Of a stretch of 64,000 nt of DNA, positions 33,101 through 42,324 are shown piece by piece. Source of the stretch: Rhinocladiella similis. Its lineage: Eukaryota > Ascomycota > Eurotiomycetes > Chaetothyriales > Herpotrichiellaceae. Below the pieces are notes generated by a model. That model did not search any database. It saw only the letters and a list, made by a program, of their open reading frames with translations, and was not told the origin of the DNA. The translations under genes and the position numbers were made by a program. The DNA lies in assembly GCA_024082115.1 (NCBI GenBank), contig JAMRYE010000010.1, positions 2,976,001 to 3,040,000 of the forward strand. The letters are read 5' to 3'. Each line of letters starts with the position of its first letter. Position 1 is the first letter of the stretch.

Positions 33101-34889
33101 TCTCAGCAGAGGCTGTCTCGGCCTGGATGAGCTTCTCTCGGAGGGTTTCGAGTTCCTCGTTGTGCTGAGTCTTGAGGGCTTGGGTTTTTGTCTCCAACTC
33201 TTCTTGCAATCTTGCGATTTTGGTCTTCGCGTTCTCCTTTGCGGCTTGATGACGAGTCTGCGCAGCTTCGAGTTTCTTCTGCGCCTCCTCAAGCTCTGTG
33301 CTTTGGGTTGGCGAGAGACTTGGAGAGGGCACAAACTCACTTGCGCTCATACTCTCTGATTCAATTTTCCTGGTCTCAAGATCGAGTCTAAGTCTTTCTA
33401 TTTCGGCATCCTTCACCAACTTCTCCTTGTCTGTCGCGGCACGGAGTTCTTCAAGCTCTTTGTTTAGCTTTTCCAGCTCGCTTTGATTTGCAGTCTCTTT
33501 GGAGGACCCCGAAGTTTGCAATTCATCGAGCTCGCTCCTTAGTTGACTGGCTTCGGCCTCTTTGGCTGTTACCTGACTGGTGAATTTCTCCGTGAGCGCA
33601 TCTACCTCGGACTGTTGACCACTGGCTAATTCGTCAATCTTTGCCTTGTGAACAATTTCCAACTCGCCGAGTTTGCTCTCGTTGAGCGTCATTAGCTCTT
33701 CAATCTTGGCAACATGCTCCTTCTGAATCAACTCAGCTGTAGCTTGCGCGATACGATTTTCTTCCTCGGCACTTTTGCTAAACTCTTCCAGTTTCGTCTT
33801 GAGCTCGGCCAGCTGCGCATGTAGAGTGTTGACCTCTTCTTTGCTCTGAGCGAGCTCAGTCTGCAAGACAGACGTATCAGGTCCCGCATTCTCACCTTGG
33901 CTGGCAGTCTCAGCAATAGGAGATCTAGCTTCACTCTCTGCAGCGACAGAGGCAGCTTCCTCAAGCTCGGCGTTAGTGGGGAGGCGACCATGTGTCCGCT
34001 CAAACTCTCGTACTTTCGCAAGATCCGACTTGAGCTTGGAGATGGTTGCCGCAGCTTCCTCGGAGATGTTCTGTTTCTCTTCTTCGTTCGCACCGTCCGA
34101 AGCCATGGCCGCTTGGAGCATACTGTTGACAAGCTCAAACTCGCGTATCTGTTGCTCGATCAGGACGGAGCGAGTGGATTTTCTAGAACCCAGTGCAGGC
34201 CGGACAGGTTTGTCTCCCGTAGATGCAATTGCATTTTCCTTGTTATGTTCCGCTTCTTCAGCACCTGGTTTGGTGGCAGGAGACGCTGGTATCGTGCTCA
34301 GACGCTTCTTCTCAGCAATACCACTGGCTCCAACGTTTCGTGAGGCCACTGTAGCCAGAGGCCTCGAACGTGCTGTGGTGCTGGGGGTCGTGCGTGAGGT
34401 ACTGGGAGTCGCAGGTACTTTCCTAACGCCAACCGGGCTGGCAGCACTGGTTCGGGTGGTGGTCGGCTGAAGAGTAGTTCGCCTGGCGGGCGTTGCGCTG
34501 ACGGTTTTGGACGCTGCCGACCGGTCGGTACTGGTGTTCGAAGCCAACGACATCCTCTTGGGTCTTGCTGATATCCCCTCCTTTCTCTTCTCATCGCCAG
34601 AGGCCCTGTCATCGACAGAGCTGACTGATGGCTTCGTTCCATGGCTTGTCGTGGCAGTAGTGGACAACGTAGACGTACTTGTAGGTCTTCGAGCCGTAGA
34701 CGTAGTCGTAGGGCGTGCAGGCGGCTTGCTCAGAGAGCTGCTACCACTCGCTTTGGCTGCAGAAGCAGTTGTCGAAGGCCGGGAAGAGGTGGACAGTCTC
34801 GGGGCAGAAGGCTTTGTCACGGGCCTGGGAGTTGCATTAGACGACTTGAACTTGGAATCGTCAGTCTTGGAGGGGGCATGTCTGTCCAT
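30141..34889 (-). CDS. Giant coiled-coil protein (1582 residues)
   Basis: The start is taken at MDRHAPSKTDDSK; the open frame extends 25 codons further up to 34964, but that part looks like leader. Residues 1 to about 250 are Ser/Thr/Pro/Arg-rich and disordered. From about 260 to 1470 the protein is nearly continuous heptad coiled coil, with many degenerate units of the form H-x3-[IL]-x2-[LK] (SHANSIKEL, EHTEQIQTL, RHTEAIESL, DHADAIESL). The tail is again disordered (PSPKPRAKSRSPRRKS), with a short terminal helix. Comparable fungal proteins are often annotated as viral A-type inclusion repeat, M-protein-like or Uso1-like; such names reflect only coiled coil. A cytoskeletal, polarity or tethering role is plausible but unproven. 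Confidence 0.85.
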   Translation of the reverse strand: MDRHAPSKTDDSKFKSSNATPRPVTKPSAPRLSTSSRPSTTASAAKASGSSSLSKPPARPTTTSTARRPTSTSTLSTTATTSHGTKPSVSSVDDRASGDEKRKEGISARPKRMSLASNTSTDRSAASKTVSATPARRTTLQPTTTRTSAASPVGVRKVPATPSTSRTTPSTTARSRPLATVASRNVGASGIAEKKRLSTIPASPATKPGAEEAEHNKENAIASTGDKPVRPALGSRKSTRSVLIEQQIREFELVNSMLQAAMASDGANEEEKQNISEEAAATISKLKSDLAKVREFERTHGRLPTNAELEEAASVAAESEARSPIAETASQGENAGPDTSVLQTELAQSKEEVNTLHAQLAELKTKLEEFSKSAEEENRIAQATAELIQKEHVAKIEELMTLNESKLGELEIVHKAKIDELASGQQSEVDALTEKFTSQVTAKEAEASQLRSELDELQTSGSSKETANQSELEKLNKELEELRAATDKEKLVKDAEIERLRLDLETRKIESESMSASEFVPSPSLSPTQSTELEEAQKKLEAAQTRHQAAKENAKTKIARLQEELETKTQALKTQHNEELETLREKLIQAETASAEKQKQIEEREESLARINEETCPQGQEMQSLKKQLVDLEQAKDGESESQSTVIAELQEKLQILEQQKVDDLAAAQNTHLESIREIENQLNDTKQRLQDAEETHKSQLEESLSQSAEDLSKAKVELQEVKADHTSKLDALQAELQKSLEQASSTKGDHDKNISTLQSQLDEAKTALVEALDRHEKLLQTHELESSTAKEELARLKATYDKELQQARSEALAKHGEEIAGLKVTHTGEMKQLEEKVHSSQKEISTLKKSHATQIQQLEEQMKASLADLETLEAGHVAELDRVKVAAEESHQRAVGETEKTHVERVRQLEQQLNAVEAELSNVKAGHAEELAEMERRRVLDQEVAMSALSESHANSIKELEAKLRSAQTVFESSKAEHTEQIQTLEAEIGSRHTEAIESLKSSHAELLKEAESNAKASQEKAIEDACASLVEEKRQLELQANSLKSDLEGTRFQLQSLKGILQSMDEESKSKEQEHAEALEKMDQELSMAVQKVAEKSTQMMTVQSNHDQTLAEVKHALQAKSQEQLENLRSEHEKALAELQATLEKEHQQALDRIMEEHAKSKEADQEKSKLQHEELERKMKEVHDTQMDEIMKTLESQWKSQVDQLEATNAATSARLTQTTTDHADAIESLISEHEAELAKLQADLDVTRQAAEAPKDTTELDNLRDQLTQSRQQIELLEKKHQQEMAAAIESHEASMAAVKQELDAVRKSAEERPDPVQFEELRSQYVQAQSSLEELHDRHEKAIRETQVEYDDKIEKLYTELNEVKKGAEDMPSATELQNIKADLEDAKKSIASLEAELDGAMLEVETQRGMADAAQTEVNRLKQAQKEVVLPSPKPRAKSRSPRRKSINPLTPRGPKGLESSKWATPEDAAPAEEQPSGSAGETSASGLRGGDVASQGNDAAVHSDESSSAPPVESTPTASKRNIAGQLAGIHEEIKQLSELSDEMFDDHQKMARTLNKVDDTTTTTVDVEEQGDE

Positions 34890-35629
34890 GCTGTACGGAG
34901 TTGGCTCGACGGTAGACCAGTCGTAGCGTAATGCAAGCCAATGCAAAAGGAAAGGAAAAAGCACAAGATATGATTAGAATTACAGAGTACGGAGTACTGT
35001 CGACGAAAAAGATGAAACCGACGATACCCAACTTGCAATGCCAACAGCGAAGAAGGACCTCTGACCTGTGATTAGAGAAAAAGACCAAAGACTTCAAAAG
35101 GACCAGGGTTCGGGCACTGATGAAACATGCGATTGGGATGTGCAGATTGGCCAATGGAGCCAGGCGCGAGTCAAGACGCGACTGAGACTCAGCGCTGCAA
35201 TGCTCCGCTCAAGTGGTGGAGTCCGGTGGATCATAGGACCCTCAGGCTGCACAGTCACAGACATATGTCCTCCTGCTCATTTCCCTCCGAGTTCAAGTCT
35301 ACTAGAGTCTCACCATTCCTGTGGCTAGACGGGGCGAAGTGACTTACCGACACACACCCCATGAAATTCGATGAAAAACCGATCAAGCAGACAACGGTAT
35401 CTGGCAGCTTGACATGCATGTCGCGTTGCAAGTCAGAAATCGCTATTGTTATGGCGACCTTAGAAATGGTCTCTTCATACTGATAAACGGCCAACAAACA
35501 CTCCGATTCTTTGCCCAGAAACGTCCAGGATGCTACATGGGGTATCTCTTACACCGTCAATCGTGAAATCTCGTCGTCCGTTCGCGCCATTTCCAGACTC
35601 ATTCTTGATACATTGGTTGAATATTCGTT
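34890..35629. other. Intergenic, promoter of coiled-coil gene
   Basis: These 740 bp include TACGGAGTA at 34988-34996, within GAGTACGGAGTACTG, about 100 bp upstream of the coiled-coil start. No gene is seen. Confidence 0.45.
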
Positions 35630-38026
35630 TCAGTCAGGTACAGAAAGTAGCCAGTCCCACTGCCCATCAGAGAGGTCATGCAATTCTCTCAACATGCTTT
35701 GTTTAAACCAACGCGCCTGGGCGATGATCTGGTCCAAATTGTATTTACCAAGCTTACCCCGATGCCCCCCGTAGACTGCGACTATGTCTTCGAATCTCGT
35801 CTGGGAGGTGTATTTTTGAAGCGCATTCAACAAGAGCTCAAGTTCGGTCGAATGCCATTGCTTAGCTGTTGCCGGAGGAATCTCCCGTCTAGGGTGTGTA
35901 TGTTGGGACACCGGCCCATCTACATTTAAAGCATCAATGTCAACGACACGATCAACTGGTTTTCGGGAGATGCGAGCGGCGCAGGGACGATGCTTTTCTC
36001 TGACTGCAGCTCGTCGTTGCTGCAACTCAGTCATGAGCTGCTCACGATCAGCTCTCTGTTTCATCTCTAGCTCGTTGCGATATATCTCGCGGTCTTCGAT
36101 CGTGACTTGATCCTGGTACTGTCGTATGATGTGTTCGACGTTCTGTACGATCTTCAGCTGCGTCTTTCTTTTGATGCTGTTGGGAACCTTTGGCATCGGC
36201 TTCCATTCGGCTGCGCTGTTCGCTAATAATTTCGTAATCTTTAAGACTTCTATCACTTCTTTAAGAGCGTCTGTGCTCAAGTGGCTGTTCTGATATTGTA
36301 ATCGAAGAACGTATTTGGCCAGTTTAAGGGAGTCAGGAACAAGGTGTTCGTAGATGTCCCATATCATGTGTTTGCGTTCGCGTCTGCGGTCCTGATGATG
36401 GTCGATGATCGGGGCATGTCTACAACCACTAATGTGCTGGCATCGCTGTTTGTAAACCTGCAGGTCCTGCTGAATAGTAGTCGTAGAACAATCCACACCC
36501 GAGGAGGCACCATGGCGACATAGTTCTCTGTATGCTTCGACCAGGGAAATCAACGAGCGGGCTACAGCTTTGCCATTCGTGGACCTGAGTTCCGCGTATG
36601 TCCTCTCTTCGATAATCTCAGCCGAAGCTACGAGAGCTGCCTGCCAACCTGATTTGCAGCCAAACATCTCTGCCGCTTCGTCGATCCCGGTCATCGCCTT
36701 TCGAATGCGCCTTGTCTCGCTATCTTCCTGTTCAGCCTCTGCTTGCTGTCTCCTTCGTCTCTCGGCTTCGGTTTCTGGGCGACGTAATCGTGGTTTCTGT
36801 CTATGTTCTTGAACGTCATAAGTTTCCGGGTATTCCTCTTGATGGTCGCTTTCGTCCGCTTCAAGTCGGAAATTATCGACCTTTCCAGGACTATCATCGT
36901 TCTCATCCTCATTCTCTCCATCGTCGTGATCTTCTTGGCCTGAAACTGTCTTGTTATTGTCATTGTTGTCATCTTCATTTCCGCCTTGTGCGACTACTTG
37001 GCCAGATGTACTTGAGGCCCGTCCTGCTCCAGATGCAGGCGCATCCAGCTCATGCTCGACTGACCTGACCTCTACAGTGGGGCCCCTGGGGACAAGGCTG
37101 GTGGTCGCTGGCTTTTCTGGGAGCATGGATCTCCTTGTTCCGCGCTTGGGATTATTACGTTGGTTCTGCGTCGCCGCAACGGCATGTGTGAGTGGGTTGG
37201 GTACCCTTGCCGGTCGAGCCATTTGCTCTGAGTCATGTTCCGCAGAGGCCGCAGATGCATTACGTGCTCCTCCTTTAACTTGTCCGCCTGAAGCCTGGGG
37301 TATCCTTCGCTTCACCGGAGTGTTGATCTCGGCTTCGGTAGAAGCGGTGTTGTTGGCTTGAGATGGGAGAAGAATTGGCGTATCCGGACCGTCGGACGCC
37401 ACGAGGGCATCTGCAAACACGTCCCCGTTAAATGGAACGTCTGCAGAGCTTTGGTGGCGGGCAGTAGGCTTCAGTGTTAAGAACGAAGATCCAATCTTCT
37501 GCAACCTATTCTTAGTAACGACCTTTCTCGGGGAGTCGTCTAGATAGACCGTTGCGGTTGATCTTGTGTCTAATTCTCCTCTACCTCTAAACGGCGAGAC
37601 AGGCAATTGTTTTCTCTTGTTTAACACTCTCATCCTCACCGGCGGTACCATGAGATTACGCGATTCTGATTTATTGGTAGGCGAATCAGGAAGATCATAG
37701 GCATTCCGCTTTGAGGGAGCTGGTCGGAGAGCAAGAGAAGGACGCGCTTTCAGCCTGCTAGAGGATTGTATCGAGGAACGTCCGCTCGGTGGATTTGCGG
37801 GAGTCGATTCGGGCAAGACTTCAACTGATCTCTTCTTGCTCGGCGATTCTCCATTGTGGGCTGGCTTGGTTGACTTGCGCTTTCTCTTGGAGGTTGAGGT
37901 CCGACCAGTGTTGCCAGCCTCTGCGTTCAAGATGGCAGTGACATCGCGCAATTGGTCCTCTGGTTCTTGCGCAGTCGGCCGGACTTCGATTCCGCTGATG
38001 GCGGAGAGACGGGCCGAGCGACGCAT
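35630..38026 (-). CDS. Nuclear SANT/Myb-like domain protein
   Basis: A 798-residue protein in one exon, starting MRRSARLSAIS. Residues 1 to about 400 are disordered and basic, with nuclear-localisation-like clusters (KRKRKSTK, PSKKRSVE) and two related short acidic motifs, YDLPDSP and YLDDSP, that could be docking or phosphorylation sites. A highly acidic segment rich in Asp, Asn and Glu follows. The middle (about 440-700) is helical. Near the C terminus, WHSTELELLLNALQKY followed by a loop and QARWFKQSM has the tryptophan spacing of a SANT/Myb fold. I do not recognise the family; a chromatin, centromere or telomere role is only a guess from this architecture. It shares a 363-bp promoter region with the PTPA gene. 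Confidence 0.7.
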   Translation of the reverse strand: MRRSARLSAISGIEVRPTAQEPEDQLRDVTAILNAEAGNTGRTSTSKRKRKSTKPAHNGESPSKKRSVEVLPESTPANPPSGRSSIQSSSRLKARPSLALRPAPSKRNAYDLPDSPTNKSESRNLMVPPVRMRVLNKRKQLPVSPFRGRGELDTRSTATVYLDDSPRKVVTKNRLQKIGSSFLTLKPTARHQSSADVPFNGDVFADALVASDGPDTPILLPSQANNTASTEAEINTPVKRRIPQASGGQVKGGARNASAASAEHDSEQMARPARVPNPLTHAVAATQNQRNNPKRGTRRSMLPEKPATTSLVPRGPTVEVRSVEHELDAPASGAGRASSTSGQVVAQGGNEDDNNDNNKTVSGQEDHDDGENEDENDDSPGKVDNFRLEADESDHQEEYPETYDVQEHRQKPRLRRPETEAERRRRQQAEAEQEDSETRRIRKAMTGIDEAAEMFGCKSGWQAALVASAEIIEERTYAELRSTNGKAVARSLISLVEAYRELCRHGASSGVDCSTTTIQQDLQVYKQRCQHISGCRHAPIIDHHQDRRRERKHMIWDIYEHLVPDSLKLAKYVLRLQYQNSHLSTDALKEVIEVLKITKLLANSAAEWKPMPKVPNSIKRKTQLKIVQNVEHIIRQYQDQVTIEDREIYRNELEMKQRADREQLMTELQQRRAAVREKHRPCAARISRKPVDRVVDIDALNVDGPVSQHTHPRREIPPATAKQWHSTELELLLNALQKYTSQTRFEDIVAVYGGHRGKLGKYNLDQIIAQARWFKQSMLRELHDLSDGQWDWLLSVPD

Positions 38027-38389
38027 CTCGGATGCTTTGTTATTGTCGCAGTGGCATTTCGAGGCTGTAGCGAGAGTGTTGAAGAAGCCAAGGGCGGGAG
38101 AAGGAAGGGATCCCTACAGACATTTGTTTACTGCGGGCTTGCTGGTGACAAAGGCGCGGGCCGCGCTTTAGTTCTTGTGAGGCTTCGTGTCACCGGGAGA
38201 AACAACAATTGAAGTCACTAGGCGGCACGGAATATTATGTCATCCTCTCCGCGCTGTACTTGGTCATATCCCCGTTGTTGAGCATCTTGCTACATATTTC
38301 ACCCCAGCACATCAGCCTCTAGACAAGAGGCATCATACCTTCGACTGCCGTAAGCGTTGGAATAAATCCATCAACAACTTCAGATCATC
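38027..38389. promoter_or_regulatory. Bidirectional promoter, SANT-like gene and PTPA
   Basis: 363 bp between two head-to-head start codons, so both core promoters are here. No TATA box is obvious. Confidence 0.6.
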
Positions 38390-39775
38390 ATGGCGGCCCA
38401 CCCGTCCCTGGTGAAACTCCAGGATATACGGAACCACTCCTTCGAAGCCCCAACCAAGAGAATTCACGATGGCTCCGATGTGACCAGCTTTCTAACATCC
38501 CTTGCATACAAGGATGTCATGACCTTCATATTGCAGCTCAATCGTGCCATTGTGCCACGAACAGAGACTGGAGACGGCTCATCTAAACCTACGACCTGGG
38601 CATTGAATGCAGAGGGTGTCACATACTCGCAACCAATCATCCGCCTACGCACTTTGTTGACCAAATTAAGTGATCTTATCGACCAAGTCCCTCCTGATAC
38701 TGGACCAAGGCGATTTGGCAATGTCAGTTTCCGGAGGTGGTACAAAGTGGTCGAAGACCAGATAGACGATTTGCTTCAGGCCTGTTTGCCTGCCGCGTTA
38801 TTGCCTGCTCGTACGGAGATTGGTCCGTATCTTCTGGGCAGCTTTGGCAGTCCTCAACGTCTGGACTACGGTACTGGGCATGAACTCAGCTTTTTGGCGT
38901 TTCTCGCCTGTCTCTGGAAGCTGAATTTCTTCCCTAAAGCCGACCCTGGTGTCGAGGAAAGAAGTATTGTGCTCGGCATTTTCGAACGTTACCTCGAACT
39001 CATCCGCAAAATCATCAAGACGTATACCCTCGAACCTGCAGGCTCGCATGGTGTCTGGGGACTTGATGACAATTCTTTTCTCCCATACATCTTTGGGTCC
39101 GCTCAATTAGCACCTGCTGTTTCAGACACTGCCGATACTCCGACTGAAGGATCCTTACCTGATGCACCAGAGGCATCTTCCGTGACGAAGCAGAACCTGG
39201 TCGACAAGGAGAAGGACAAAAACATGTATTTTTCCGCTATTGCATTCATTTACGAAGTCAAGAAGGGTCCCTTTTGGGAGCACAGCCCCATGTTGTTCGA
39301 CATCTCAGGTATCAAGGATGGCTGGGGAAAGATCAACAAAGGCATGCTCAAGATGTACAACGCAGAAGTATTGTCAAAATTCCCTGTTGTCCAGCATTTT
39401 CCGTTTGGATCTCTTCTCAGGTGGGAGACGGATCCGGAAGCGAGACCTCCGGCAATGTCAACACACGCTGCAAGCCAGCCGCTTCGCAACCCCACGGACA
39501 CTCATGCTCCAAGTACCATGAGACATACTGGGCCTCCTCCAGGTAGTGGCACCGCTGCACCTTGGGCTGGCAGCGCGACAAAAGCACCACTCGGGTTCGT
39601 CAATGGTGTCACCCAAGCACCATGGGCAAGCCGTGGCCCTCCACCACCTGTACCGCGCAGTGGTTTTATGCCGAGCCAGCGCAAGCAAATGCCACCTCTC
39701 AATGAAACCGAAACTAGTGGCAGGAGGCCTCTTGCTCCTTCTGACGAGCAGAGAAAGCAAGATAATAATGATTGA
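38390..39775 (+). CDS. PP2A phosphatase activator / prolyl isomerase (PTPA family)
   Basis: PTPA proteins activate protein phosphatase 2A catalytic subunits and have prolyl cis-trans isomerase activity. The 461-residue product has the family signatures GNVSFRRWY, GSFGSPQRLDYGTGHELSFL, SHGVWGLDDNSFLPYIFG and GPFWEHSPMLFDIS, ending the domain at FPVVQHFPFGSL. A Pro/Gly/Thr-rich disordered tail of about 100 residues follows, as in fungal Rrd1-type forms; an insertion (about 245-275) separates the two halves of the domain. The tail favours Rrd1 over Rrd2, but I do not assign the symbol with certainty. There are no introns. Confidence 0.93.
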   Translation: MAAHPSLVKLQDIRNHSFEAPTKRIHDGSDVTSFLTSLAYKDVMTFILQLNRAIVPRTETGDGSSKPTTWALNAEGVTYSQPIIRLRTLLTKLSDLIDQVPPDTGPRRFGNVSFRRWYKVVEDQIDDLLQACLPAALLPARTEIGPYLLGSFGSPQRLDYGTGHELSFLAFLACLWKLNFFPKADPGVEERSIVLGIFERYLELIRKIIKTYTLEPAGSHGVWGLDDNSFLPYIFGSAQLAPAVSDTADTPTEGSLPDAPEASSVTKQNLVDKEKDKNMYFSAIAFIYEVKKGPFWEHSPMLFDISGIKDGWGKINKGMLKMYNAEVLSKFPVVQHFPFGSLLRWETDPEARPPAMSTHAASQPLRNPTDTHAPSTMRHTGPPPGSGTAAPWAGSATKAPLGFVNGVTQAPWASRGPPPPVPRSGFMPSQRKQMPPLNETETSGRRPLAPSDEQRKQDNND

Positions 39776-40363
39776 GGTCGTATGCAAAGACCATGGAAGA
39801 ATAGGACGGTTTGTGCGTACCTGTATCAAAGCGCACCTGTACCACGTTGTGATTTGCACCAGCAGATCGGATATGAGCAGGCCACACGCATGTGGCTGGT
39901 AAACCATGGTCTTCGACAGGCTCGAAATGCAATCCCGAGACGAGCTAGCACCCGAGAATTGAGCCTACTTTCGACAGAGATACAATGTCCACTCGCCGGA
40001 TAAATTGGTAAGCTCCCTTTACCAATGTTATTGCAATGGCATGATCTACACTCGGGCACGTCGCCGTACCAGAAGTCAAAACGGTACTCCGGAAACATTT
40101 AGAGCAACTACCTTCTCGATTGGATCGGTGCGAAAGCAATACATCATTGACGGAGAATGGCCGCTGGATAAATGTTATGGATAATTGGTGCAGTGGTTAA
40201 AATGCGTTGCGTGGATTGCGGAGGCCCGCCAAACGTGGGGGCATGGATCATTCAAAGTGGAAGACTAGGTAGTATATACTACCTATGTATGCTGGTACCT
40301 GCATTCACCAAAAATGCTTGACCAAGGCTTGTGGTCAACTTCACCCAGATTTATACGCGTATC
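39776..40363. other. Intergenic, no supported gene
   Basis: 588 bp between two plus-strand genes, including the GH30 promoter. A tRNA-like A box at about 40188 was examined and rejected. Confidence 0.45.
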
Positions 40364-42027
40364 ATGAAGAACTTCACCGTCGTCGTCGTCGCCGCCGCCG
40401 CCGCCACTGCGGCCACCACCTGCTCAGCATGGAGCTATACACCCAACATGACTTACTCGGCTTCCATATCAGTCAATGCCCTTCAAACATACCAGACCAT
40501 GATCGGCGGTGGCTGCTCTGGAGCATTCGGAATTGCTTGTCAACAGTTCGGTTCGGTCGGCCTGTCACCATCCAATCAGGACCTCGTGACTCAAATCCTC
40601 TTCGACGAGAACATTGGAGGCTTGTCTATTGTCCGTAACGACATTGGCTCAACGCCAGGGATTGTCGATGGTGACGTGTCGTCCATTCTACCCTCCTGTC
40701 CGCCTACTCCAGGAGGGCCGTTCAACTATGTTTGGGATGGTAACGACACCTGTCAACTACAACTCACCCAGACGGCACTGAAGTACAACCCGAACGCATA
40801 CGTGTATGCCGACGCCTGGTCTGCCCCGGGATGCATGAAGTCCGTCGGGACAGAGGACAACGGCGGATTCATCTGCGGAGTTCGAGGCGCCAGCAATTGT
40901 TCGGCAGACTGGAGACAAGCCTACGCAGACTACCTCGTCCAATACGTCAAGTTCTACGAGCAGGAAGGGATCGAAGTAGCCTTGCTCGGCGCGTACAACG
41001 AACCAGACTTCAACCCCGTCACATATGCGAGCATGGAATCAGACGGGTACCAAGCAAAGGATTTCTTGGAGGTGCTTTACCCGACGGCAAAAGCAGCCTT
41101 TCCCAACATTAGTATCGCATGTTGCGACGCCACTGGAGCAAGGCAAGAGAGGAATATCTTGTACGAGCTCGACCAAGCCGGAGGGTCGGAGTTCTTTGAT
41201 GTTGCAGTAAGTGACAAAATCTGAAGACACACTTACTGCTTGGGGTGAGACAGAAGCAGGCTGACCAGGAACAGACATGGCACAATTACCAAAGCAACCC
41301 AGAACGACCATTCAATTCCGGCGGCAAGCCAAACCTGATGACTGAATGGGCAGATGTACGTTGTCGCACATTCCAATCCCAGGCTCCTTATTCTCAACCG
41401 CAATCGCAATTGCAATCGCTAACAAACCTCCTTCAAGGGCACCGGAAAATGGAACTCGTACTGGGACGTAACAGGCCAACTTGCGTAAGACTGGTCCCCT
41501 TTTCTAAACAACCGTTACAAACGGGACCGTTTGACTGACTCGATGACTGCATAACAAACAGTGAAGGCTTCCAATGGGCATTGTACATGCACAACGCCTT
41601 TGTCAACTCCGACACATCAGGGTACACGCACTGGTGGTGCGCGCAGAACACGACGGGGGACAACGCCCTCATCCGGCTCGAGTACGACAACTACTACGTC
41701 TCGGCGCGCCTGTGGGCATTCGCGTCATACTTTCGCTTCGCACGCCCTGGTTCCGTGAGGGTCGAGGCCTCGAGCAGCGCCGAGAACCTGTACGTGAGCG
41801 CGTACGTCAACGGGAACGGCACGATTGCCATCCCGGTGATCAACGAGGCGCATTTTCCGTATGACGTGACGATTGACCTGACGGGGGCCACTGCCACCCT
41901 GGCGACGGCGTATTTGACCGACAACGAACATAACGTGACCATGGTAGGGCAGGTGGGTGTGGGCGCTGGTGGGAAGTTTGAGGCTACGGTTGAACCGAGG
42001 GCTATGAAGACTTTCTTCTTGTCTTGA
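40364..42027 (+). CDS. Secreted glycoside hydrolase family 30, four exons
   Basis: Extracellular retaining glycosidase, likely on xylan or a beta-1,6-linked polymer. The exons are 40364-41206, 41275-41355, 41438-41484 and 41562-42027, giving 478 residues. The signal peptide (about 1-22) is built on Val4-Ala5 encoded by GTC and GCC repeats. The mature start (YTPNMTYSASISV, then MIGGGCSGAFG) is typical of GH30. The acid/base is E213 in GAYNEPDFNP, and the nucleophile about E305 in NLMTEWAD, the latter supplied by the small second exon. HWWCAQNTTGDNALI and the C-terminal beta domain follow. The best guess is a subfamily 7-like xylan-active enzyme, but subfamily is not certain. The ATG is preceded by an open frame with no other ATG. 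Confidence 0.92.
40379..40405 (+). repeat. GTC/GCC trinucleotide repeat inside GH30 signal peptide
   Basis: Four GTC codons are followed by five GCC codons, encoding VVVVAAAAA, the hydrophobic core of the signal peptide. Confidence 0.9.
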
Positions 42028-42324
42028 CACCGGGTACGATGCACTTTCCCTCGTAGTAGTGTGCCCAGCAGCCTACATCTGATGGGTGGTCTTCCTTTCT
42101 ACAGGGCCCTGATAACCTACATGCGGTAGGTAGTACATAGCAAGACTCTGACGTTTGGTGAAAAGAAATCTCTACCAGAGTTGTATAACGATTAAGCAAT
42201 GTGTGAATGTTACTTGGATGGGAGGTAGGTCGATATGCATTTGCAACAAGAGAGAGACCTCCCGGGTCTGTACTTAAGGGGGTATCTTGATAAAAACGTG
42301 GAATCACAACTCTCGCCTCAAGAG

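Noticed and set aside
32790..33359. Leu/Phe-rich plus-strand frame inside the coiled-coil gene
   Set aside because: Antisense of Glu/Lys/Gln-rich coiled coil always yields Leu/Phe/Ser-rich frames; it only mimics a membrane protein.
40185..40260. tRNA-like A box (TGGTGCAGTGGTTAAAATGCG)
   Set aside because: There is no B box (GGTTCGANTCC), no acceptor-stem pairing and no T-run terminator at the right distance.
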